DNA of 51,573 nt from Catenovulum maritimum (GTDB lineage: Bacteria; Pseudomonadota; Gammaproteobacteria; Enterobacterales; Alteromonadaceae), in contig NZ_KQ130505.1 in assembly GCF_001050375.1 (NCBI RefSeq), positions 1 to 51,573 on the forward strand, given 5' to 3'. This document shows, piece by piece, positions 1 through 9,224 of the stretch. A program made the position numbers and the translations under genes. Below the pieces are notes generated by a model. It was not told where the DNA came from and did no database searches. It saw only the letters and a program-made list of their open reading frames with translations. The stretch's first letter is position 1. Each line of letters starts with the position of its first letter.

Positions 1-215
1 ACTAGCAATTTATATTGATTTAGCTCTAATATCGTATTAGCAAGGAAAAGTAGCCTCAAGAAAGTAAGTTGTTATCCTGAGTTTAGGTTAAATATTTTAC
101 TACTAGGTTGCCAAAACTCTATTGCCTCATATAGAATTCGGTAAAAGTCTTAGGCATTGTTCCTTGAGCTTTATGGAAAGAGCAATAAATGGCAAATTAA
201 TTAGTGAGTGGTTGT

Positions 216-449
216 ATGACTCAGAAGTTTGAAAGAAAGATAAATAGGGATCCTAACGAATGGTGGGATCATCTGACTATGGCACAAAAATTTGCAGCTA
301 ACTCATTATTTCAGTACGGCTACCACTTAGCTTTTATTCGTGATACAGATGAAGGAAAACTTGCTGTGTTAATGCGAGGAGAGCAACTCGCAGCCATATC
401 CGCAGATGGAGAGGTAGATACCAACCCAAATGTTGTATTGAGAAATTAA
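216..449 (+). CDS. Small hypothetical protein
   Basis: The product is a 77-residue soluble protein of unknown function. It has no signal peptide or membrane segment and is mixed in charge, with a C-terminal half that looks like short beta strands (LAVLMRGEQLAAISADGEV). I chose the ATG at 216; an in-frame GTG at 204 would add four residues (MSGC), and neither has a strong ribosome binding site. Its stop overlaps the stop of the convergent minus-strand gene by a few bases. I do not recognise a named family. Reading frame and composition look genuinely coding. Confidence 0.55.
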   Translation: MTQKFERKINRDPNEWWDHLTMAQKFAANSLFQYGYHLAFIRDTDEGKLAVLMRGEQLAAISADGEVDTNPNVVLRN

Positions 450-694
450 TACTTTATTCGTTTTGCTGGGCTTCTAAATAGGTATTCAGGTAGCCAGCTC
501 GAAAACATGTCTTTCAATAGGTTTGGTACACTTGTGATATATGCAAGCCAAGCTAGCCAAGATAAAAAAATCATTGCAATTAACCAAAAATTTTTTTCTT
601 GTCCTTTAGTGTGTGTATCGTTCAATACAAAACTAATAGGTGCTAAATAGCCTGTTATACATAAAATGCCAAAGAATAAATCTGAATCACTCAT
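446..694 (-). CDS. Small two-helix membrane protein, paralogue 1
   Basis: The 82-residue product has two hydrophobic segments, at about residues 5-24 and 35-57, separated by a short polar linker containing GQEKNFW. It is clearly paralogous to the next gene upstream (752-964): both share the pattern GQ-K-N-W-L-I-IFLSWL-WL-YI. This outline resembles small inner-membrane proteins annotated as superinfection-immunity-like or PLDc_N-like, but I cannot assign it to either. A GGAG ribosome binding site precedes the ATG, and a 7-bp hairpin (701-732) covers that site. It probably shares a transcript with its paralogue. Function is unknown. Confidence 0.6.
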   Translation of the reverse strand: MSDSDLFFGILCITGYLAPISFVLNDTHTKGQEKNFWLIAMIFLSWLAWLAYITSVPNLLKDMFSSWLPEYLFRSPAKRIKY

Positions 695-700
695 GGTACA

Positions 701-732
701 GCTCCGAGTTTAGATACTATTTGTATCGGAGC
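701..732 (-). promoter_or_regulatory. Hairpin covering the ribosome binding site of the 446-694 gene
   Basis: A perfect 7-bp inverted repeat (GCTCCGA / TCGGAGC) lies between the two paralogous membrane-protein genes. On the minus-strand transcript its second arm contains the GGAG that would serve as the ribosome binding site for the ATG at 694. It has no U-tract, so it reads better as a translational control element or mRNA-stability hairpin than as a terminator. This is inference from sequence only. Confidence 0.35.
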
Positions 733-751
733 ATGCGGGTTAAAACTTGAG

Positions 752-964
752 CTATTTTTTCTTTGGCGCTTTCTTTTTATCCATAGGTTTAACCGTTGCA
801 ATATAAACCAGCCAACCTAACCAAGATAAAAATATAGTGATCAGTAACCAAACATTTTTTGCTTGTCCAGTACAACGTTTATCTCCAGCAACCAAAGCGA
901 TAGGTAACAAAAATAAACAGATACCGACTATATACATTAGTAAATCTAACTCACTGACACCCAT
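752..964 (-). CDS. Small two-helix membrane protein, paralogue 2
   Basis: The 70-residue product has two membrane segments (about residues 8-25 and 40-58) and a very basic tail (KPMDKKKAPKKK) that should lie in the cytoplasm. It shares the GQAKNVWLL and IFLSWLGWLVYI block with the gene downstream at 446-694, so the pair arose by tandem duplication. A strong AAGGAG ribosome binding site sits upstream of the ATG. Function is unknown. Resemblance to superinfection-immunity-type small membrane proteins is weak and only by topology. Confidence 0.6.
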   Translation of the reverse strand: MGVSELDLLMYIVGICLFLLPIALVAGDKRCTGQAKNVWLLITIFLSWLGWLVYIATVKPMDKKKAPKKK

Positions 965-1189
965 TTAAATTCTCCTTATGCATATTTCAATAACCCGCAC
1001 ACGGGAAACCTGTTATTTAACAAATCAGCTTGGAATATAGGTATTAATACATACTTGCCAAATAACCATTTTAACTTGTTATTATTCTTGCTGAGATCTT
1101 TAAGAGTATAGCTGGATTATTCAAAGGTATTGAAGTTTATACCTATTATATTTAACCGCAATTAATTGAATATAAATCTAATTTTTCGG

Positions 1190-1660
1190 TTACTCGTTTG
1201 CTAACGTTAAGAGCGAGTCACAAAGGTTTAAATAGCCTTGGTATGTATTCTGACTCCAAGCTTGTTTGATATGGTTATCTTGCTCTACGATGAAGTTATG
1301 TAATTCTTCTAGTGATAAGTCACTGTTACGATTAATGTTTCGTTCAATGGATTGCTTCGCGGTATAACCATTGGTCGCTATATCGTTTAGTACGAAAGAA
1401 TAACAACTGACAATTGCTTCAGTAACCTTAACGACAGGAATATCACCTTTGGTTTGTTTAATTAATCCAATGCGTGTTTTTAATGTTTTTTCTTGTTCTA
1501 TTGCTACCGCGGAGAGGATTTCAGCTTGAAATTTTGAAGAGTTTGACGCGTTATTTAAACGCCCAACTACTTGGTTTATTTCTTTTTTTAAGCTTTCGGC
1601 TTTAAAACCGAAAAACAGGACAAGTAAACATAATAAAGCAATGATACCGACAAATAGCAT
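1190..1660 (-). CDS. Membrane-anchored hypothetical protein
   Basis: The 156-residue product has one N-terminal membrane segment (about residues 2-19) followed by a largely helical, charged domain, so it is probably a single-pass inner-membrane protein with its bulk on one side of the membrane. AAGG precedes the ATG at the expected spacing. It is divergent from the condensin operon that starts at 1945; the 284-bp gap between them should carry promoters for both but I could not pick convincing boxes. I do not recognise a family. Confidence 0.55.
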   Translation of the reverse strand: MLFVGIIALLCLLVLFFGFKAESLKKEINQVVGRLNNASNSSKFQAEILSAVAIEQEKTLKTRIGLIKQTKGDIPVVKVTEAIVSCYSFVLNDIATNGYTAKQSIERNINRNSDLSLEELHNFIVEQDNHIKQAWSQNTYQGYLNLCDSLLTLANE

Positions 1661-1944
1661 GAATATAACCTTATGAAAAGTATAAGTTTTAGATGATGTG
1701 GAATCTTCTATTTTATGAGTTTATCTAGGGTGAAATCAACTATCTAAACTAGAGTTAGCTACTTTAACAAAAATTAAGCTTCTTCTGCAAAACTATTGAG
1801 TTCGTTAAAAATAACCTTATATTTAGTTAATCTCTCAATACTCGTATATGGCAAGATTGAGAGTTCAATTTTTCATGGTTCTTCTACTAAAAACAAAATG
1901 AAATAGAACCAACTCGGCGCAAAATTTAAAAAGAGCAATTTATT

Positions 1945-4900
1945 ATGCCAAGCCTTCAACGAATTATTTTAATAGACACCCACTTACCAGGTGTGGTGGA
2001 ACTAAAACTGACTGGTCACACAAATATTTGTGGCACCAATGCGTCCGGTAAAACGACACTACAACGTTTGATCCCTGTATTTTATGGCGAATTTCCAAGT
2101 CGAGTGGTACCAGCCACTCGTGATAGTTTTGAAAAGTGGTATTTACCAAGAGAATCTAGTTTTATTGTTTACGAATATCAACGAAGTGATGAAAGCTTAT
2201 ATCAAACTGTTTTGGCTTCATCTGGCAATGGTGTGAATTACAGGCTGATTGGTAAAGCGTTTGATTTAGCTGACTACCTTGAGCCGCAGGTGACTGGAGA
2301 GCATAAATCTATCACTATGGTTGAGCTAGGTCGAAATATGAAGCGCGCTAATGTACCTCATACTAGCTTAATCAATACCAGCCAATATAGAGCTATTATT
2401 CAAAATGACCGCAGTCAGCTAAATAGCAGTGCTAATAGCCGAGAATTATTAGGCTTTGCACGTTTATTTAGCTTGTGCGAATCAGATGCAAGCTTACGCC
2501 ACATAGAGAAACTCGCGAAAGCGGTTCATTCTAAAGAAGGCAAAATGGAAACCATCAAAACTATGGTGGCCGCAATATTAGAAGAAGACGGTGTACAGCC
2601 GCCGAGTTCTAATCTAAACCTAAGCAAGGTCGATGAGTGGATTAAAGAGTGCCAACTAATTCAAAGCTTTAATTTAATCCGGCCTGAATTTGCCCAACTA
2701 GAGCAAAGCCATATTCAAATTAATAGTAATGAAGCTAGGTTAGCCGAATTAAAGCAACATCTTAGTTTAGATATGGCTCAATTGAGTAAAACTATCATTC
2801 AATCTCAAGGCGAGCTAGAAGAGTTACAACTTAACTTACGTCAAGTTGAAACTAAGTGGGGCGAGCAAAGAGATGAATATAACCAAGTGATCTCAAGCGC
2901 GAAAGCCGATACTCAAAAGTATGAAGCTGACTTAGAAAAAGTAGAACAGCAGTATCAAGACTGGCAAGACAAAGATATAGACGCATTACAAAATAAGATT
3001 ACTGAGTTATCTCGTTGGCAAAATGAATTACAAACGGCTCAATCTAGATACCAATTGTTGACCGAAAAACATTCTGATATTGAAGCTGCATATAACAAGC
3101 GCTTGGCAGAAATTAGTGAAAAATACAGTCAAGAAATCGAAATTTATCATGATGAAAAAGATGATATAAAAGAGCAGATTAGCGAACAGAGACAAAAAGA
3201 GCAAAACCAGTTACAGCAACTTAAAAATAGTTATCAACAACAGATCCAACGTATTGAATCAGATTTTAAAGACGCGATTCATGAACTAGATAAAGAACAA
3301 GCCGAGTTAAAATCAGATCTAAAACACACAAGCTTTAACTCGCACGAGCAATCAGAGTTGGATTTAGTCGACGCTCAAATTAAAGAAGCATCGTATATAG
3401 AAGATACCAGCCGAGATGCCTTACAAGCCGCTAACCAAGTGTTAAAGCAAGCGCAAGATAAGCGTAAAAAAGCTGACGACACCTTAGCTAAAGCAAGACA
3501 GCAAGTAACTAAAAAGCATCAAGCGGTTGAAACCATCGAAGCGAGTTTATATCCAGGTCAAAATACTTTATTGGAGTTTTTACGTCGGGAGCAGCCCAAC
3601 TGGGAACAAAACCTAGGTAAGGTCATTCACCCTGATTTACTCAAACGAAACGATCTTTCGCCAGAAACGACATTAAGTCAGAGTGATTTAAGTTTATATG
3701 GTGTTTGTTTAAATCTTGCAGGCGTTGATACACCTGAATACGCTCAATCTGAGCAAGCGATCAAAGTCAGATTAGAGGATGCACAAATTCAGCTCGAAAC
3801 GGCGAATCAGCATCAAACTCAAGCAGAAGACGAATTAGAAAAAGCCAACCAAGCGGTTGTTAGTGCAGAGCAAAGCGTTAACCAGATTAATAATGAGTGT
3901 AATCAAAAAAGCCAAAGTAGAAAACGACTTCAGCAAGAAAGAGAGCTCTTGGTTAATCAATTTCAGCAAATGGTTGGTGAACGTAAATTAAGTTTAGAAA
4001 AAAGGCTAGAGCAGAATAATCAAGCCAAAAATAGACAAAAAGAAGAGCTACAAGCGTGTCGAGATGAAATTGAAGCGCAAAGAGCTGAAGCTGAATTAGA
4101 GCACCAAGCGCATTGGCAGCAATTATTATCTGAGTTACAGCAAAAACTCATTCAGATAGATAGTCGAATTCAGCAAAGCCAACAATCACAAAAACTGGAT
4201 AAAAAACAATCTGAAGTTTGGTTAGCAGATGAGCTATCAAACCGAGGCGTAGATGTTGACGATATCTCGAAACTGAAAAAACAAATTAAGCAATTACAGC
4301 AAGATATAGATTATACCGAGCGTAATCGTAACCTAGTAAATGATTATCAGCATTGGTATGAAACTATCTTTAATGGTCATAAAGTTAGCTGGCAACAAGG
4401 TTTAACTGAAGCTAAACAGGCATTACTTGACGCAGAAAGAAGTTTAAGTAAAACCTCTGCGGAATACCAATCAAGCCGCCAAGTATTAGTTGAGCAGCAA
4501 ACGGGCTTAGAGCAAAACTTACGTCAAGCTAAACAGCAAGAGATAGAGCTGCAAGCCGCGAATAAGCAATTAAGTAAACTTAAATTACCGCCGGTAGACT
4601 TAGTGGGTGAGGTCGGCAATATTGGCCAGCGTGTTAGTGAAGTGCAAAGCTTGTTGGAAGATCGCGAGCAATTATTAGCAAGCATTAAATCTCATATTGA
4701 TCATTTCGATAGTTTAATTGCCTCTCAGGCGGGTACAGGTTTAGCTGAAATTTGGGAGAAATCTCGAGATGAATGTGGCCATGTTAATGCTCAGGGCATG
4801 TATAGCATTGATCACAGAAAACTCGTTGATAAATTAGCTCAGTTACTCAATGTTGTTGTACCACAAAAGGTTCAAGCATTACGTGAGCAAGGTAAAATCT

Positions 4901-5658
4901 TTGGTAAAGACTTAACTAGTTACTACCAAGTGTTAGCGGATATAGATAAGCGCATTGTCAGCCAAAGTAGCCGTATTAGCCGAGAAGTCGACGAAGAATT
5001 ATTCCTAGATGGCATTTCGGATTCAGCGGTAAAAATTCGCTCTAAAATTAGCGAGCTAGAGTTCTGGCCTGATTTACAGCAGTTTAATCAATATTACCAA
5101 ACATGGATTGAAACTGGCGCGCATGAGTTACCAGATAAAGACTATGCACTGAGTATGCGAAGAGCTTTGGATATCATTGGCCGTGCAGCCTTATCTGGTG
5201 GTATCAGTAAGTTATTAGATATTGAGCTGAGGATTAACGAATCAGGTAAAGATTTAGTGATTCGAACCGATCGCCAACTTAACGAATCTTCCAGTCATGG
5301 TATGGCTTATCTTATCTTATGTAAGTTTTTATTGGCGTTCACTCGCTTATTAAGAGGCAAGTCAGTTACGACGATTCATTGGCCAATCGATGAGTTAGGT
5401 ACACTGCATCAAAGTAACATTAAAAAAATCTTCACTGCTTGTGAAAAGAATCATATTGCAATCGTTGGCGCTTTCCCAAATCCAGAATCTGAAGTGTTGA
5501 GCTTGTTTGATAATCGCTACTTAATTGATAGAGCAACTAAAAAATTACAAACAGTTACGCCTAGAGTGAATCCTATTACAGACAGAATCAAAGCAAAGAA
5601 AGCTGTCGTTAGTCCAACACAAACAGAACAGAAAGATGAAGCAGGAGCAGAGGCATGA
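1945..5658 (+). CDS. mksB: SMC-type condensin ATPase (MksB-like, DUF3584 type)
   Basis: The 1237-residue product has the layout of an SMC protein. A Walker A loop GTNASGKT lies at residues 30-37, long coiled coils at about 260-530 and 610-900, and a globular hinge at about 535-605. A C-terminal ATPase half contains a signature-like segment (NESSSHGMAYLIL) and a Walker B ending in WPIDELG, with the catalytic D1149-E1150. MksB ATPases pair with MksE and MksF to compact or segregate DNA; in Wadjet systems the same architecture recognises plasmids with the help of a Toprim nuclease. It overlaps the MksE-like gene by 4 bp (ATGA). The protein is longer than the roughly 940 residues of Pseudomonas MksB, which fits the DUF3584 group. 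Assignment to MksB rather than another SMC-like ATPase rests on neighbours and motifs. Confidence 0.8.
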   Translation: MPSLQRIILIDTHLPGVVELKLTGHTNICGTNASGKTTLQRLIPVFYGEFPSRVVPATRDSFEKWYLPRESSFIVYEYQRSDESLYQTVLASSGNGVNYRLIGKAFDLADYLEPQVTGEHKSITMVELGRNMKRANVPHTSLINTSQYRAIIQNDRSQLNSSANSRELLGFARLFSLCESDASLRHIEKLAKAVHSKEGKMETIKTMVAAILEEDGVQPPSSNLNLSKVDEWIKECQLIQSFNLIRPEFAQLEQSHIQINSNEARLAELKQHLSLDMAQLSKTIIQSQGELEELQLNLRQVETKWGEQRDEYNQVISSAKADTQKYEADLEKVEQQYQDWQDKDIDALQNKITELSRWQNELQTAQSRYQLLTEKHSDIEAAYNKRLAEISEKYSQEIEIYHDEKDDIKEQISEQRQKEQNQLQQLKNSYQQQIQRIESDFKDAIHELDKEQAELKSDLKHTSFNSHEQSELDLVDAQIKEASYIEDTSRDALQAANQVLKQAQDKRKKADDTLAKARQQVTKKHQAVETIEASLYPGQNTLLEFLRREQPNWEQNLGKVIHPDLLKRNDLSPETTLSQSDLSLYGVCLNLAGVDTPEYAQSEQAIKVRLEDAQIQLETANQHQTQAEDELEKANQAVVSAEQSVNQINNECNQKSQSRKRLQQERELLVNQFQQMVGERKLSLEKRLEQNNQAKNRQKEELQACRDEIEAQRAEAELEHQAHWQQLLSELQQKLIQIDSRIQQSQQSQKLDKKQSEVWLADELSNRGVDVDDISKLKKQIKQLQQDIDYTERNRNLVNDYQHWYETIFNGHKVSWQQGLTEAKQALLDAERSLSKTSAEYQSSRQVLVEQQTGLEQNLRQAKQQEIELQAANKQLSKLKLPPVDLVGEVGNIGQRVSEVQSLLEDREQLLASIKSHIDHFDSLIASQAGTGLAEIWEKSRDECGHVNAQGMYSIDHRKLVDKLAQLLNVVVPQKVQALREQGKIFGKDLTSYYQVLADIDKRIVSQSSRISREVDEELFLDGISDSAVKIRSKISELEFWPDLQQFNQYYQTWIETGAHELPDKDYALSMRRALDIIGRAALSGGISKLLDIELRINESGKDLVIRTDRQLNESSSHGMAYLILCKFLLAFTRLLRGKSVTTIHWPIDELGTLHQSNIKKIFTACEKNHIAIVGAFPNPESEVLSLFDNRYLIDRATKKLQTVTPRVNPITDRIKAKKAVVSPTQTEQKDEAGAEA

Positions 5659-6290
5659 TTACTCAACAAGGCCAAATTTTAGAGTCATTATTATCTGGAA
5701 ACTTTATTTGTCGGGTAAACCAAGAAGAAAGCTTTCGTTATTTAAAAGAGCCAAATAACGCCTCTAAAGTAGAAGCTCAATTGAATTTGCTGAATCGAAC
5801 CTTATCAACAGCTGCAGAAGGTGAGGTTTTCTTTGCAAGCTATCTAACTTTAGGCGAAAACGAGCGCAAGGTGCTTGAAAAGCAATTTAAAGAAACCACG
5901 ACTAATTTAATTCCATTAGTCGAATGGCTAGTGCTAGTACAAGAAAGTACCGGCAGCGACAGTCCGCTTGTGCAAGGTAGTCCAATCCGTTTAAACGAGT
6001 TACAAAGTACGATTGAAGATGTACCCGCATTAAGTGAACAACTCGCTAAAATATCGACTTATGCTTTATTCAATTCAACCAGTAAAACCACAGATGGCCA
6101 ACTGAAACAAGTTTTTAAGCGATTAACTGAGTTGGGTTATTTAGTTAAGCCGAATCCAGAAAAATTAATCTATATAGCGACAGGTAAAGTTGACTACTTG
6201 TATGAAGTGATTCGATTTATTGATGACACCGAAGCTTTATCTTTAACCGAACAGGCTGAGAGTGCAATGCAACAAGGAAGCTTGCTGTGA
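5655..6290 (+). CDS. mksE: Condensin subunit MksE-like
   Basis: The 211-residue product resembles the MksE/JetB family of small winged-helix (KITE-type) subunits that bind the kleisin. It starts with the characteristic ILESLLSGNFICR and EESFRYL segments, then a predicted helical middle, and ends in a winged-helix-like stretch (KRLTELGYLVKP, then KLIYIATGKVDYLYEVI). It sits between the SMC ATPase and the kleisin-like gene, overlapping both by 4 bp, so the three subunits are translationally coupled. Family membership is inferred from motif pattern, length and context. Confidence 0.72.
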   Translation: MITQQGQILESLLSGNFICRVNQEESFRYLKEPNNASKVEAQLNLLNRTLSTAAEGEVFFASYLTLGENERKVLEKQFKETTTNLIPLVEWLVLVQESTGSDSPLVQGSPIRLNELQSTIEDVPALSEQLAKISTYALFNSTSKTTDGQLKQVFKRLTELGYLVKPNPEKLIYIATGKVDYLYEVIRFIDDTEALSLTEQAESAMQQGSLL

Positions 6291-7504
6291 ATACGCATAT
6301 AACTCAAGCTGGAACTAAGCTGCTTAGAGCGCTTAGTCGGCACAGTGAAATTATCATGGAGGCCTATATTGAAGGCTCTATTGATGAAGGTAAGCACTCA
6401 CCTCAAGTGTTGGATAATTTACAAAGCTTAGGGCTTGTATGGCGTCCTGATGCAGAATCTGATTTACGTTTACGTCGAGTTGTCCGGTCATTTCTTGAAG
6501 AAGGATTAAGCGATGAAAGAAACCGTCAAGTCGACGCTAACATAGGCTCCGCATTAGCTAAAGTACGAACTTTGGTGGCGCATTATAAAGAAGCGTCGAA
6601 TAAACATAGATTTGCTGAAGCAGATAGTCACCTGAGTGATTTGACTGAGCTAACTTATGGCATGATAGATTCACTGAAACAAGGTGTTAGAACTTTGTGG
6701 AGCCGAATTCATAAAGAGTTTGGTTATGTTGCTTCGCTAGATGCCAAAATTCGTGAAAATCAATTGGCCCAAAGCCAGGTAACTGATTTGTTGAATCAAC
6801 TCGAAATGTTCGAGTTCGACAAACTCGCTATTGATGCGGGTAGTAATCGTGATTTACGCCGTTTGTTAATTGTTACCTTACAATCGAATTTTTCATTAGT
6901 CGCAAAAGAGCTGAGTTTGGTTCAAGCTAGGCTAATTGAATTGCTCGGTCGATTTAGGGAGTTTCAAGGGCGAACTCAATTGCTCAAAGGTTTTCAGTTA
7001 CACATAGAGCATAACCCAAGTTACACGCCTGCTAACTATACGAGTCACAGCCGAGTACCAGAACTTTTTAATCAGGCTGATAATATAATTCAACCTGCGT
7101 CAGTCGATATTAACTCGCCTAGCCTAGAAAATGATTTGGCGTTATTAGTTGGTAAACTTAAAGCGGTTCAGCATTTAAAACAATTTACTCGACCTGAGTT
7201 ACCCCAACCTGTCGTGGTTGAAGAAGCTGAGCAAGTCACTTTGGCTGAAGATGAAATTAAAAATGCGGTTGAAGCCTATTTCTGTCAAATTATCGATTCA
7301 GGTAAACGTCTATCAGCGCTTGATTATTACCAAGCTAACAAACTAGAGTACGACACAGAGGTTTGGTTGTATCAAGTGATAGGTGGCTTTGAAGGCTTGC
7401 CAGAAGCAGATAAAGCTTATTTTGAGATAGAGAAAAGCTTAAAAGATCACCCTATCTACAGTGGTAACAAAATTATCGAAGACGTTGAGTTATGGTTTAG
7501 TTAG
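6287..7504 (+). CDS. mksF: Condensin kleisin-like subunit (MksF-like)
   Basis: The 405-residue product is mainly helical and fits the MksF/JetA kleisin role: an N-terminal winged-helix-like domain (about 1-90, including LLRALSRHSEIIMEAYIEG), a helical bundle (about 90-250) and a C-terminal domain (about 310-405). A kleisin bridges the two SMC heads and holds MksE. The GTG start overlaps the stop of the MksE-like gene. In Pseudomonas the order is mksF-mksE-mksB; here the ATPase comes first. Primary sequence of kleisins is poorly conserved, so operon position carries much of the assignment. No JetD/MksG-like Toprim nuclease follows. Confidence 0.68.
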   Translation: MNTHITQAGTKLLRALSRHSEIIMEAYIEGSIDEGKHSPQVLDNLQSLGLVWRPDAESDLRLRRVVRSFLEEGLSDERNRQVDANIGSALAKVRTLVAHYKEASNKHRFAEADSHLSDLTELTYGMIDSLKQGVRTLWSRIHKEFGYVASLDAKIRENQLAQSQVTDLLNQLEMFEFDKLAIDAGSNRDLRRLLIVTLQSNFSLVAKELSLVQARLIELLGRFREFQGRTQLLKGFQLHIEHNPSYTPANYTSHSRVPELFNQADNIIQPASVDINSPSLENDLALLVGKLKAVQHLKQFTRPELPQPVVVEEAEQVTLAEDEIKNAVEAYFCQIIDSGKRLSALDYYQANKLEYDTEVWLYQVIGGFEGLPEADKAYFEIEKSLKDHPIYSGNKIIEDVELWFS

Positions 7505-7505
7505 C

Positions 7506-8441
7506 GTGGCTAATTTATTCGCTCAAGCAAGATGCCTGCTGCAGAATGACAGCCAACAAAAGCTACTCGGTTTTTTGGCGGGTTGTTTAGTCTTGTGCAT
7601 TTGGTCTGGTTGGATCATTTTGTCTCGATACGGGGTTAATACTCAGCTAACCCCGCATGACATCACCTTATTAAGGTTTTTCACTGCAAGTGTAATCACA
7701 CTCCCTTTTATTAAACTCAGCCATTTTAGAAGCATACCGCTACCTGCCTTGCTAGTTGTTATTTTGGCGGGTGGATTTCCATATACCTTGTTGAGCTTTT
7801 ATGGTTTACAAAATAATAGCTCAGCTTTAGCCGGATTAGTGGTTAATGGCATGCTGCCTATGCTGAGTAGTTTAATTGCTATTTTTGTCTATAAAATATT
7901 TCCGACCTTAGTTGGCTGGATGTTTTTAGGGTTAATTGTGCTGGCTAATTTTTTAATGGCTGCGCCCGAATTACTACCTGAAATGTTCGCATTGCAGGCT
8001 TCGGCAGAAATTAACTTTGCAGGACTTACCTTATTGTTTGTCGCTGGGCTGTCATTGAGCGTATATATGACAGCGGTTAAACATTTTCAAATATCGATAA
8101 AGCAAATTATGTTAACCGTGCCCTTAGGTAATTTTATTCTCTATTTACCATTTTGGTTTTTATTTGAATCACATTTAATGGCGGCAGATACTAGCGATAT
8201 CTTGTTGCAAATGTTTTACCAAGGTTTGGTCGTGAGTATAGGTGCGCTATTCTTCTTCGCTTATGCGATTAAAGCTTTTGGTGGTGTTGGCAGTTCACTT
8301 TTTATGGCTTTTGTACCTTCGGTAACCGCATTTGGGGCATTTATCTTTTTAGACGAAGGGCTCAGTTTAATCCAAACTTTTAGTATTGGTTTATGTACTG
8401 TGTCATTGCTAGGTTTTTCGATTTGGGGCAAAAAGGTTTAA
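7506..8441 (+). CDS. EamA/DMT-family transporter
   Basis: The roughly 311-residue product has about ten hydrophobic segments in the two-repeat EamA layout of drug/metabolite transporters, with the typical LCIWSGWIILSRYG opening and LLRFFTASVITLP in helix 2. It should be an inner-membrane exporter; the substrate cannot be read from sequence. I chose the GTG at 7506, one base after the kleisin stop, which suggests translational coupling. A GTG at 7461 would extend it into the kleisin gene and no ATG is available near the N terminus. Its functional link to the condensin is unclear and may be only co-transcription. Confidence 0.8.
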   Translation: MANLFAQARCLLQNDSQQKLLGFLAGCLVLCIWSGWIILSRYGVNTQLTPHDITLLRFFTASVITLPFIKLSHFRSIPLPALLVVILAGGFPYTLLSFYGLQNNSSALAGLVVNGMLPMLSSLIAIFVYKIFPTLVGWMFLGLIVLANFLMAAPELLPEMFALQASAEINFAGLTLLFVAGLSLSVYMTAVKHFQISIKQIMLTVPLGNFILYLPFWFLFESHLMAADTSDILLQMFYQGLVVSIGALFFFAYAIKAFGGVGSSLFMAFVPSVTAFGAFIFLDEGLSLIQTFSIGLCTVSLLGFSIWGKKV

Positions 8442-8462
8442 TCTGATAATTAGATTAAACCT
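8434..8462 (-). terminator. Terminator between convergent EamA and outer-membrane protein genes
   Basis: A perfect 11-bp stem (AGGTTTAATCT / AGATTAAACCT) with a 7-nt loop overlaps the stop codon of the EamA gene. On the minus strand the stem is followed by TTTTG, so it can end the outer-membrane protein transcript. The plus strand lacks a clear U-tract. Confidence 0.65.
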
Positions 8463-8506
8463 AAGGCATATTTATCTTTGGTTAAAATTTGAGACGAGAT
8501 AAATAT

Positions 8507-9103
8507 TTACCAAGTTGCCCCTAAGGTTATCATTAAGGCATTGGATACATCACCGCCAAAGTAAGCATTGTACCCTAAAGCACCATACCAACCATTATCC
8601 CAAGTATATGTCATTCTAGGTTGGGCATATAAGCCAGCTGAAACGTCTATGTCTTCTGAATAGCAGTTAGTACATAAACCTATGCCTCTATCAGAACTTA
8701 AGACAGCTTCATAACCAGCAAGTAAAGCGACATCAAAGTTTTGGTTAACTATATGTCTATAGCCGCCCTCTAGATATGCGTTAAAGGCTGTTGCACTAGA
8801 TTCTGAATCTTTTTTATTACCAAAATTGTCTTGTGTCTGTTGCGAAAACTCATATTTATCATCATACAAATATCCAGATATGCCAACTCCCCATATCCAA
8901 TTGATATTGCGCTGCTCCCAGCCAAACTTCCAGTATGTTGCTGAGTCACCAATACCTTCCATATAAGCTACTTTTTCATCAATAGAAACAGTGCCTATTG
9001 AACCGTAGAATCCAGAGCTCTCTGCATAATTTGATTCAACTTCTTCTGCTTGAATTTGGCTTGTGGCAAGTATTAAACCAGCTAAAATATAGTTAACTTT
9101 CAT
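8507..9103 (-). CDS. Small outer-membrane beta-barrel protein
   Basis: The 198-residue product begins with a signal peptide (MKVNYILAGLILATSQIQA, probable cleavage after QA). It continues as alternating short strands rich in Tyr, Trp and Gly and ends in a C-terminal aromatic residue (GATW), as expected of an outer-membrane barrel of about eight strands. A lone CTNC pair could form a loop disulfide. GGAG lies seven bases upstream of the ATG at 9103, so I reject the upstream ATG at 9127. Specific function is unknown. Confidence 0.65.
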   Translation of the reverse strand: MKVNYILAGLILATSQIQAEEVESNYAESSGFYGSIGTVSIDEKVAYMEGIGDSATYWKFGWEQRNINWIWGVGISGYLYDDKYEFSQQTQDNFGNKKDSESSATAFNAYLEGGYRHIVNQNFDVALLAGYEAVLSSDRGIGLCTNCYSEDIDVSAGLYAQPRMTYTWDNGWYGALGYNAYFGGDVSNALMITLGATW

Positions 9104-9224
9104 ATATCTCCATGTTTTTATAATCATTCTTCTGAGAGAAGATCATATAATTACAATGGCAATAAGGCAATTACCTCTTCAATTCATTATTTGTCTATTT
9201 GTTGCGTATTATCAATTCGATTCG

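Noticed and set aside
1945-8441. A Wadjet (JetABCD) plasmid-defence system
   Set aside because: The SMC, MksE-like and kleisin-like genes are present but the JetD Toprim nuclease is not; the next gene is an EamA transporter. Gene order also differs.
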